Shown: one piece after another, positions 1-5,070 of the stretch
Layout: the number at the start of each line of letters is the position of its first letter
How positions within the stretch are numbered: position 1 is the first letter of the stretch
From: Fidelibacterota bacterium
Lineage (GTDB): Bacteria > Pseudomonadota > Alphaproteobacteria > Rhodospirillales > Rhodospirillaceae
Assembly (NCBI GenBank): GCA_947473445.1
Contig: CANJEU010000165.1
Coordinates: forward strand, 1-5,547
Length of the DNA stretch: 5,547 bases
Direction of reading: 5' to 3'
Made by a program: the position numbers and the translations under genes
Notes under the pieces: model-generated
Told to the model about the DNA's origin: nothing
What the model saw: the letters and a program-made list of their open reading frames with translations, nothing else
The model's database searches: none

Positions 1-15
1 AATCCAAGGCAAATC

Positions 16-540
16 ATGACCCCGACAGATTTCGATGCCGTCCTTACCACCCAGGCCGGGTTCCGGTTTCCCGTGCGCCCCGCGGGCGCGGATGATGGCG
101 CCACGATCAAGGAGTTCTTCAACCACGTCAGCAAGACCGATCTGCGTTTCCGTTTTCTCTCGGGCACTCCCGAGGTTTCGCCGCCTCAGATTTCGATGCT
201 CACGCACCCCAATCACACGACCACCGAGAGTTTCCTTGTCTTCACCGAAGACGGGGCGACGATGGTTGCCACCGGCATGCTCGCCTGCGACGACGCGCTT
301 GATCACGGCGAGGTCGCCATCACGATCCGCGAGGATCACAAGCATAAGGGCATCGGCTGGGCCCTCTTGGCGCATATCGCGCGCCTTGCTGAGACGAAGG
401 GACTGCGCGTCCTTGAATCCGTCGAGAGCCGCGAGAATCACGATGCGATCGAGCTCGAGCGCGACATGGGGTTCGTGGCTCGCCCGTACCCGGGAGACTC
501 GACGCTGGTGCTTCTCAGCCGCGCGATCAATCCGCTCTAG
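16..540 (+). CDS. GNAT-family N-acetyltransferase, stand-alone Pat-like domain
   Basis: This 174-residue protein is probably a cytoplasmic acetyltransferase that moves an acetyl group from acetyl-CoA to an amine, possibly a protein lysine. The N-terminus (residues 18-50, FPVRP followed by IKEFFNHVSKTDLRFRF) resembles the start of the GNAT domain at the C-terminus of Pat/PatZ protein acetyltransferases, including the 'xLRFRF' segment. The acetyl-CoA loop is near residues 105-118 (REDHKHKGIGWALL), with K109 where Q or R is usual and G112/G114 forming the turn. The closing GNAT element is N141 to MGF at 151-153. The large ADP-forming acyl-CoA synthetase-like part of PatZ is absent; 174 aa is a normal size for a lone GNAT protein. 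The ATG start is supported by AAGG at 6-9, six bases upstream. The gene upstream lies outside the window. The fold is secure; the substrate is not. Confidence 0.88.
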   Translation: MTPTDFDAVLTTQAGFRFPVRPAGADDGATIKEFFNHVSKTDLRFRFLSGTPEVSPPQISMLTHPNHTTTESFLVFTEDGATMVATGMLACDDALDHGEVAITIREDHKHKGIGWALLAHIARLAETKGLRVLESVESRENHDAIELERDMGFVARPYPGDSTLVLLSRAINPL

Positions 541-835
541 TGCACGCCCAACCACGTGCTGCGCGGACTAACCCGGTTTATGCGCCGCGCCCGCGTCTCA
601 TTTGTCGCTTAAGGGGTGATTCGTCAGAGGTTGCCTTATTGTCTAAGCATGACTTACGGCGGAAAACCGGCCGCCGACGGGGCCCGAGTGTGCAATTTCG
701 TACAGTGCGGATATATGCCTGAAAGGCCGTTGCGCGTGGTAGGTTGTGCTTCGCGGCGCCCTTGCAACGACGCCACTGATCTCCCGAGGATGGCTCCCGC
801 CCCGCGAGCCTTCGGCTAAATTACAAGGGGAAGCC
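541..835. other. Intergenic region between the GNAT and histidine kinase genes
   Basis: This 295-bp gap holds no convincing gene; the reading frames crossing it give arginine- and proline-rich translations of no recognisable family. A small inverted repeat, CGGCGG (657-662) with CCGCCG (671-676) and an 8-base loop, has no T-run after it, so it is a poor terminator candidate. TATATG at 712-717 is the most -10-like hexamer before the kinase, but no good -35 box lies 16-18 bases upstream. GGCTC/GAGCC (792-796 and 806-810) forms another short inverted repeat just ahead of the kinase ribosome binding site. No GGAAC-type EcfG promoter was found here. Confidence 0.6.
825..831 (+). promoter_or_regulatory. 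Ribosome binding site for the histidine kinase
   Basis: AAGGGGA ends four bases before the ATG at 836 and is a good Shine-Dalgarno match. It decides the start: the same frame is open back to a GTG at 746, but that extension adds 30 residues of no family resemblance and has no comparable site. Confidence 0.75.
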
Positions 836-1891
836 ATGGCTCCCCATTCAGCGCCTTTTGTCGCAAACACATTGGCGCTCGCGATCGTCAAGTCTTCGGC
901 CGCCCCCGTTCTGCTTCTTGATGGCAGTTTGACGGCGCTTGCGGCCAGCACGTCCTTTTGCCGGACGTTTCAATTGCAGGCCAACGCCATCGTAAACCGG
1001 CCCCTGGCGCACATCGGCGCCGGCGAGTGGAACGTTCCCCAGCTTGACGCCCTGCTCAAAGCCACGAGTTCGGGATTCTCGAGTATCCAGGATTACGAAA
1101 TGGATTTCGCCCGGAAGGGCAAACCGCTGCGTAGGCTCATGATCAACGCGACAAAACTAGATTACGCCGACGGTGATGAGGTCCGGATCATTCTGACCAC
1201 GGTGGATGTCACAGATGCGCGCGCCGCCGAAAAACAAAAAAAGTCACTGCTTCGCGATAAAGATGTTTTGCTGCAGGAAATTCATCACCGCGTCGCAAAC
1301 AGCCTGCAGATCATCGCCAGCGTTCTGATGCAAAACGCCCGAACGGTTCAATCCGAAGAAACACGTGAGCACCTCACCAACGCGCATCAACGCGTGATGT
1401 CGGTGGCGGCTCTTGAAAAGCAGCTCGCCGCTTCAGGCCTCGAGGATGTGGGGATGAGAACCTATCTCACCAACCGTTGCCAGAGCATCGGCGCTTCGAT
1501 GATCTCCGATCCGGGCAAATTCGCGCTCACCGTGCGCGCTGATGAAGGCACCCTTCCCGCCGCCACCTCTGTGAGCGTCGGGCTCATCGTGACCGAACTC
1601 GTCATCAACGCTTTGAAGCATGCCTTCACCGGTCGGGACTCCGGTCAGATATTGGTCGGGTATCATTCGACAGGTGCGAGTTGGACTCTGTCGGTGACGG
1701 ATAACGGCATCGGAATGCTAACGGGCCCCGATGCAAAGAAAGGGGGCCTGGGCACCAGCATCGTCCAGGCGCTCACGGCACAACTGGACGCAAGCATTGA
1801 ACTTTCCGATGCCGACCCGGGCACGGCGGTCACAGTCAGCCATGTCGAAAACGCACCGGGAGAGCCTGCCGGTGGCGTGGCAGCTGTTTAG
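836..1891 (+). CDS. Soluble PAS-HisKA_2 sensor histidine kinase
   Basis: This 351-residue kinase is expected to autophosphorylate on histidine with ATP and pass the phosphate to a response regulator that is not in this window. No signal peptide or membrane segment is visible, so it should sense a cytoplasmic cue. Residues about 15-128 form a PAS-like domain ending in VDVTDARAAE; the GEWNVPQLDALL stretch (63-74) recalls PAS domains found in CheR/CheB-fused kinases. A short coiled linker leads to the HisKA_2 phosphoacceptor motif EIHHRVANSLQ (148-158), where H151, before R152, is the probable phosphorylated histidine. The ATPase domain has an N-box TELVINALKHAF (253-264, E254 and N258), a G1 box DNGIGM (289-294) and a G2 box GGLGTSIV (303-310), followed by QALTAQLDASIEL. 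All catalytic elements look intact. The HisKA_2 and HWE families are common in alphaproteobacteria, including general stress response kinases; that role is not shown here. Confidence 0.92.
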   Translation: MAPHSAPFVANTLALAIVKSSAAPVLLLDGSLTALAASTSFCRTFQLQANAIVNRPLAHIGAGEWNVPQLDALLKATSSGFSSIQDYEMDFARKGKPLRRLMINATKLDYADGDEVRIILTTVDVTDARAAEKQKKSLLRDKDVLLQEIHHRVANSLQIIASVLMQNARTVQSEETREHLTNAHQRVMSVAALEKQLAASGLEDVGMRTYLTNRCQSIGASMISDPGKFALTVRADEGTLPAATSVSVGLIVTELVINALKHAFTGRDSGQILVGYHSTGASWTLSVTDNGIGMLTGPDAKKGGLGTSIVQALTAQLDASIELSDADPGTAVTVSHVENAPGEPAGGVAAV

Positions 1892-1970
1892 ACGGCGACT
1901 TGCCCCCGCACATTTCCGATTTTTTGAATCATTAAATTCGCAGGCCGCGCGAAGATCGCTCGACGTAAAA

Positions 1971-2016
1971 TCTAGCGACGCGCACTCTTATGCGTGCGCA
2001 TCTAGCCTACGCGCAC
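1971..2016. repeat. Imperfect 15/16-bp direct repeat
   Basis: TCTAGCGACGCGCAC (1971-1985) recurs as TCTAGCCTACGCGCAC (2001-2016), differing by one substitution and one inserted base. Between them sits GTGCGC (1994-1999), which is complementary to the GCGCAC end of either copy, so two mutually exclusive hairpins are possible. Confidence 0.7.
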
Positions 2017-2025
2017 GCGTTCTTT
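1990..2025 (+). terminator. Possible rho-independent terminator of the kinase gene
   Basis: GCGTGCGC (1992-1999) and GCGCACGC (2011-2018) form a perfect 8-bp stem with an 11-base loop, extendable to 10 bp by one G-U and one A-U pair. The following bases, TTCTTT (2020-2025), are a short, interrupted T-run that overlaps the stem end. It lies about 100 bases after the kinase stop codon, in the right orientation. The weak T-run makes this a tentative call. Confidence 0.35.
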
Positions 2026-2050
2026 GACATTGTGAACAGCGATACACTTT

Positions 2051-2083
2051 GCGCGCGGCCGGCGCGGCACGGCCGCCGCGCGC
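2051..2083. repeat. GC-only inverted repeat
   Basis: GCGCGCGG (2051-2058) and CCGCGCGC (2076-2083) are perfect complements around a 17-base loop that itself contains CCG/CGG pairing. No proper T-run follows on either strand (GTGTTTC on the plus side), so terminator function is unsupported. Confidence 0.6.
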
Positions 2084-2109
2084 GTGTTTCTGCGGCGCCG
2101 CTCAGCAAC

Positions 2110-2208
2110 TGTAGCAAGTGTCGCAAAGTGTCGCACGCGTCCGGTTTTAATCTAACCCTCTGCCGAGCTTCACGAATTCGCAAAGTGTCGCATGTCGCAA
2201 GTGTCGCA
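2110..2208 (+). repeat. TGTCGCA heptamer cluster (iteron-like)
   Basis: Five exact TGTCGCA copies start at 2119, 2129, 2186, 2193 and 2202, all in the same orientation, with degenerate copies TGTAGCA at 2110 and ATTCGCA at 2176. They fall into two blocks separated by about 40 bases. The blocks share an exact 15-mer, TCGCAAAGTGTCGCA (2121-2135 and 2178-2192), and an exact 12-mer, GCAAGTGTCGCA (2114-2125 and 2197-2208). Spacings of 7 to 10 bases recall arrays of protein-binding sites. Multiple short repeats near an end are also known for IS21-family elements, but no transposase gene is present here, so the nature of the array is open. Confidence 0.75.
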
Positions 2209-2225
2209 GAACTGCGGCGCAGCCC

Positions 2226-2573
2226 CTACTTACTCGCTCCGTCGTAAGGCATGCGCGCGATGGTCGTCAGGTCGACACCCTCTAAACACCGCACATTGAT
2301 CGCGGCGATTTCATTGCCCTTCGGGTCGGCGCCATCGCCGAACGGCGCGCAGCCGCAGCGCAGGCAGAAGTGGTGCTGGATCACGTGTTTGTTGAACGTG
2401 TAGGTCGCGATGTGATGCTCGGGCGTGGCATGAGTCACTTTATCGCGGGGCACGAACCACAGCAAAAAGCCCTTGCGGCTGCAGTGCGAGCAGTTGCACT
2501 CGATCACCGGCCCTTTGATGACAGCATCCACCTCGAACTTCACGTCGCCGCAATGGCAGCTGCCCTTCATCAT
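2226..2573 (-). CDS. Small CENP-V/GFA zinc-domain protein
   Basis: This 115-residue protein belongs to the GFA/CENP-V superfamily, whose name comes from a glutathione-dependent formaldehyde-activating enzyme. The zinc-ligand pattern is complete: C6-H-C8 at the N-terminus (SCHCG), C26-N-C28-S-H-C31 in the middle, and C70-L-R-C73-G-C75 further on. It is much shorter than the characterised formaldehyde-activating enzyme of Paracoccus (roughly 190 aa), so it contains little beyond the core fold and a formaldehyde role should not be assumed. I chose the ATG at 2573-2571 because AAGGA at 2586-2582 sits eight bases upstream; the longer frame from 2606 would add MPMPRKRRNTT and place this site inside the coding region. 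It is the last gene of a likely ettA-DUF1801-GFA transcript, 63 bases after the DUF1801 stop. Confidence 0.88.
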   Translation of the reverse strand: MMKGSCHCGDVKFEVDAVIKGPVIECNCSHCSRKGFLLWFVPRDKVTHATPEHHIATYTFNKHVIQHHFCLRCGCAPFGDGADPKGNEIAAINVRCLEGVDLTTIARMPYDGASK

Positions 2574-2581
2574 GGTCGTAT

Positions 2582-2590
2582 TCCTTCTTT
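2582..2590 (-). promoter_or_regulatory. Ribosome binding site for the GFA-domain gene
   Basis: Read on the minus strand this is AAAGAAGGA, ending eight bases before the ATG at 2573. It fixes the internal start over the upstream ATG codons of the same frame. Confidence 0.7.
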
Positions 2591-2636
2591 TGCGCGGCAT
2601 CGGCACGGTCGTCTGACGGCCGGGTCCTGCGCGAAA

Positions 2637-3089
2637 TTATCGTTTAATTGACGCCTCGTAGCGCGCGACGAAGTCTTCGACGGAGAGTGAGGCGATCGCC
2701 TCGCCGATCACGTCGAGCGGGAGATCTTCAAGCGTTTTGAAGCGAACGCAGGATTTACCCATATCAAGTTTCTTGCCGCGCGTCTTGAATTCACGCGTCA
2801 GCCGCGCTGCATCCTTCGGCTCCATGTAGCAGCCGAAGAGATACAGCGACATATGTCCCTTCTGCGACGCGAGGCTAGCATAGGGAAGCGGAACGGATTT
2901 CCCGGTGTGGTAGCCGGCCGGATACAGCTTCAAAGGCACCACATACCCGATCATGCCGTACTGCATCGTCTCGGCATAACCTTTGGGAAGGTGTGCCCTG
3001 ATCGCCTTTCGCACAGCGCTCAAGGCCTTGTTGCGCTCAGGCGGCAGCGACTTCAGGTAAGCGGCGACGGTCGTTGCTTTGCTCTGCAT
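2637..3089 (-). CDS. DUF1801 (YdhG-like) domain protein
   Basis: This 150-residue cytoplasmic protein matches the DUF1801 family, a small alpha/beta fold of unsettled biochemical function. Visible family features are the N-terminal helix pair YLKSLPPERNKALSAVRKAI (11-30), the ETMQYGMIGYVVPL segment (40-53), the core strands GHMSLYLFGCYM (78-89), and the MGKSCVRFKTLEDLP stretch (110-124), which is the most recognisable part. No signal peptide or membrane segment is present. GGGAG at 3101-3097 on the minus strand, seven bases before the ATG, supports the start. The gene begins only 17 bases after the ettA stop codon, so co-transcription with ettA is likely. No enzymatic role can be read from the sequence. 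Confidence 0.88.
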   Translation of the reverse strand: MQSKATTVAAYLKSLPPERNKALSAVRKAIRAHLPKGYAETMQYGMIGYVVPLKLYPAGYHTGKSVPLPYASLASQKGHMSLYLFGCYMEPKDAARLTREFKTRGKKLDMGKSCVRFKTLEDLPLDVIGEAIASLSVEDFVARYEASIKR

Positions 3090-3106
3090 GCCGCCGCTCC
3101 CGCAGC

Positions 3107-4783
3107 CTAACGCACGATCGGCTTGAACTTGATCCGGTGCGGCTCCACCGCCTCGGCGCCCAGCCGGCGCTTCTTGTCTTCTTCATAGTCCTGGAAATTC
3201 CCCTCGAACCATTCCACATGGGAATCGCCCTCGAAGGCCAGGATATGGGTGGCGATGCGGTCAAGGAACCAGCGATCGTGCGAGATCACCACCGCGCAGC
3301 CGGCGAACTCAAGCAAGGCGACTTCAAGCGCACGCAGCGTATCGACGTCCAGATCGTTGGTCGGTTCGTCGAGCAGGATGACGTTGGCGCCGGTCTTGAG
3401 CATTTTGGCCAGGTGCACGCGGTTGCGTTCACCGCCTGAAAGCTGACCCACCTTCTTCTGCTGGTCCGAGCCTTTGAAGTTGAATCGCCCCACGTAGGCG
3501 CGCGCGGCAACCGAGTGTTTGCCCAGTTTGATTTCCGTCTGGCCTTGCGCGATTTCGTCGAACACCGTCGCGTCAGCCTTCAGGCTATCGCGCGATTGGT
3601 CGACGTAACCGAGCTTTACCGTTTCGCCGATCTTGAGCGTGCCTTTATCAGGCTTTTCCTGGCCGGTGATCATGCGGAACAGCGTGGTTTTCCCCGCGCC
3701 GTTCGGGCCGATGACACCGACGATGCCGCCCGGCGGCAGGCTGAAGGTCAGGTTATCGATCAACAACCGGTCGCCGTAGGACTTCGAAAGTCCCGTGGCC
3801 TCGAGCACCGTGCCGCCAAGGCGCGTGTCGGTCGGGATGATGATCTGCATCGCCTCGGGCGATTGCTCGGCCGCGCCGGCCACCAACGCCTCGAAGGCCG
3901 CAACGCGCGCTTTGCTCTTGGTGCGGCGGGCTTGCGGGGTCTGGCTCATCCATTCCATTTCGCGGTCGATGGTGCGGGCGCGCGAGGCTTCCTGGGCTTC
4001 TTCCAGTTCCAGGCGCCGCTTCTTTGCGCGCAGCCAGCTGGTGTAATTGCCTTCGTGCGGGATGCCCCGGCCGTGTTCGAGCTCCAGGATCCAGCCGGTG
4101 ACATTGTCGAGGAAGTAACGATCGTGGGTCACGGCGACGACGGTGCCGGGATATTCTTCCAGGAAGCGTTCGAGCCAGGAGACCGATTCCGCATCCAAGT
4201 GGTTGGTCGGTTCGTCGAGCAGCAACATATCAGGCTGCGACAGCAGCAGGCGGCACAGGGCCACGCGGCGGCGTTCACCACCCGAGAGCTTGGTGACGTT
4301 GGCGTCCGGCGGCGGGCAGCGCAGCGCATCCATGGCGATTTCGCACTTCCGCTGCAGGTCCCAGCCGCTGGCGGCATCGATCTTTTCCTGCAGATCCGCC
4401 TGCTCAGCGATGGCGGCGTTCATTTGGTCGTCGGTCAGTTCGGTGGCAAAACTCGCGCTCACTTCCTCGAAGCGGTCGAGCAGGCTCTTCACGCCGGCCA
4501 CGCCGTCCATGACGTTGCCCAGCACGTCTTTGGCCGGATCGAGGTGGGGCTCCTGCGCAAGGTAGCCCACCTTGGCGCCGTCGGCCGCCCAGGCTTCCCC
4601 GCTAAAGTCCTTATCGATCCCGGCCATGATGCGCATGAGGGTAGATTTGCCCGAGCCGTTTGCGCCCAGAACCCCAATTTTCGCCCCTGGCAGGAACGAG
4701 AGCCACACGTCCTTCACGACATCGCGGCCACCGGGGTAGGTCTTGGAAAGACCCTTCATGACATAGATATATTGATGGGCCAT
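3107..4783 (-). CDS. ettA: Energy-dependent translational throttle protein EttA (ABC-F ATPase)
   Basis: This 558-residue protein is a soluble ABC-F ATPase. In E. coli, EttA (about 555 aa) binds the ribosomal E site and gates early elongation according to the ATP/ADP ratio. Domain 1 has Walker A GANGSGKST (40-48), signature LSGGE (166-170) and Walker B LLLDEPTNHLD (187-197) with catalytic E191, then the H-switch H220. The linker (about 243-325), containing SQTPQARRTKSKARVAAFEAL, is the P-site tRNA interaction motif. Domain 2 has Walker A GPNGAGKTT (359-367), LSGGE (448-452), ILLDEPTNDLD (469-479) with E473, and H502. The C-terminus YEEDKKRRLGAEAVEPHRIKFK is typical of EttA, which separates it from Uup and other ABC-F members. 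The start MAHQYIYVM aligns with E. coli MAQFVYTM; AAGGA at 4799-4795 is a slightly distant (11 bases) ribosome binding site. All catalytic residues are present. Confidence 0.97.
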   Translation of the reverse strand: MAHQYIYVMKGLSKTYPGGRDVVKDVWLSFLPGAKIGVLGANGSGKSTLMRIMAGIDKDFSGEAWAADGAKVGYLAQEPHLDPAKDVLGNVMDGVAGVKSLLDRFEEVSASFATELTDDQMNAAIAEQADLQEKIDAASGWDLQRKCEIAMDALRCPPPDANVTKLSGGERRRVALCRLLLSQPDMLLLDEPTNHLDAESVSWLERFLEEYPGTVVAVTHDRYFLDNVTGWILELEHGRGIPHEGNYTSWLRAKKRRLELEEAQEASRARTIDREMEWMSQTPQARRTKSKARVAAFEALVAGAAEQSPEAMQIIIPTDTRLGGTVLEATGLSKSYGDRLLIDNLTFSLPPGGIVGVIGPNGAGKTTLFRMITGQEKPDKGTLKIGETVKLGYVDQSRDSLKADATVFDEIAQGQTEIKLGKHSVAARAYVGRFNFKGSDQQKKVGQLSGGERNRVHLAKMLKTGANVILLDEPTNDLDVDTLRALEVALLEFAGCAVVISHDRWFLDRIATHILAFEGDSHVEWFEGNFQDYEEDKKRRLGAEAVEPHRIKFKPIVR

Positions 4784-4809
4784 ACGGGCGGAGGTCCTTG
4801 GAGCGAAGG

Positions 4810-4851
4810 AAAAAGGGGAGAGCCCGGCTTTTACCCAATAAACGCCGGGCT
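4810..4851 (-). terminator. Hairpin plus T-run in the ettA leader (attenuator-like)
   Basis: AGCCCGGC (4821-4828) and GCCGGGCT (4844-4851) are perfect complements. TTTA (4830-4833) and TAAA (4839-4842) extend the stem to about 13 positions with one mismatch and a CCCAA loop. On the minus strand, the direction of ettA, the stem is followed by CTCCCC and then TTTTT (4814-4810). The T-run is displaced by six bases from the stem, which weakens it as an intrinsic terminator. It lies 27 bases upstream of the ettA start codon. No minus-strand gene upstream is visible whose end it would mark, so a leader element of ettA is the better reading. Confidence 0.4.
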
Positions 4852-5035
4852 AACAATGGCCCGAATCGGCGGGAGTTTTGCCTGCGTTTTTCCTGCGGGA
4901 ACCACAAGTTGCAGGCCCAAAACGAGCCGAGCCACCGCGCGGCGCATACGGAAGCGGGGAATCAGCCGATACCGGCCTTTCTGGAGTGATTGAGGCAATC
5001 GGGACACTTTTGTCACTGGCGCTGGGGCCACGTTC

Positions 5036-5049
5036 GGGCAAAATTGCCC
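5036..5049. repeat. 14-bp inverted repeat upstream of the glycosyltransferase
   Basis: GGGCAA (5036-5041) and TTGCCC (5044-5049) flank an AA centre, giving a near-perfect palindrome that ends 21 bases before the ATG. It could be an operator or a small leader hairpin; the sequence alone does not decide. Confidence 0.45.
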
Positions 5050-5059
5050 CCGGGAACAC

Positions 5060-5064
5060 AGGAA
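5060..5064 (+). promoter_or_regulatory. Ribosome binding site for the glycosyltransferase
   Basis: AGGAA sits six bases before the ATG at 5071, a standard spacing, and supports that codon as the start of the truncated reading frame. Confidence 0.65.
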
Positions 5065-5070
5065 AAGACG

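Larger units (their letters stand above)
1892..2225. other. Repeat-rich gap between convergent genes
   Basis: This 334-bp stretch separates the stop codons of the kinase (+) and the GFA-domain gene (-). I see no credible gene in it. It contains a T-run (1920-1925), an imperfect direct repeat with competing hairpins (1971-2020), a boxA-like motif (2019-2036), a GC-only inverted repeat (2051-2083), a 10-bp palindrome GCGGCGCCGC (2092-2101) and a TGTCGCA heptamer cluster (2110-2208). The density of short repeats is unlike the rest of the window and suggests a non-coding element, perhaps the debris of a mobile element, rather than a plain terminator region. Confidence 0.6.
4784..5070. other. Divergent intergenic region between ettA and the glycosyltransferase
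   Basis: This 287-bp region must hold the promoter of the ettA transcript and probably that of the glycosyltransferase gene. It contains the ettA leader hairpin (4810-4851) and an inverted repeat next to the glycosyltransferase start (5036-5049). Single -35-like hexamers occur, such as TTGTCA at 5010-5015 on the plus strand, but none is paired with a good -10 box at 16-18 bases, so no promoter is called. I see no gene here. Confidence 0.6.

Noticed and set aside
540..722. 60-codon frame overlapping the GNAT stop codon
   Set aside because: The product is arginine-rich without family resemblance, and no ribosome binding site precedes it.
746..835. N-terminal extension of the histidine kinase from a GTG at 746
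   Set aside because: The added 30 residues show no domain, and the ATG at 836 has a strong Shine-Dalgarno site directly upstream.
790..844. Direct repeat ATGGCTCCC at 790-798 and 836-844, suggesting an alternative kinase start
   Set aside because: The two copies are 46 bases apart, so the first is out of frame with the kinase; the repeat is short enough to be chance.
2024..2029. TTGACA hexamer as a -35 promoter box
   Set aside because: The match is exact, but no acceptable -10 box lies 16-18 bases downstream (TACACT at 2043 is only 13 bases away) and no plus-strand gene follows. The boxA-like reading fits better.
2212..2222. CTGCGGCGCAG as a terminator of the minus-strand operon
   Set aside because: The centre leaves a one-base loop, the stem is short and no T-run follows on the minus strand.
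1990..2247. 85-codon plus-strand frame through the repeat region
   Set aside because: Its translation is made of the repeated RKVSHAS-type peptides produced by the TGTCGCA array, and it runs into the GFA gene; it looks like a by-product of repeats.
2370..2651. 93-codon plus-strand frame
   Set aside because: It is antisense to the GFA-domain gene, whose cysteine pattern is intact on the minus strand.
4898..4902. GGAAC as the -35 element of an EcfG stress promoter
   Set aside because: No CGTT-type -10 element is found 16-17 bases downstream; the same holds for GGAAC at 5053-5057.
3515..4993. Long plus-strand reading frame of 492 codons
   Set aside because: It is almost wholly antisense to ettA, whose motifs are unmistakable. 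The translation is rich in R, H, G and A with no family features, as expected from the reverse strand of a GC-rich gene.
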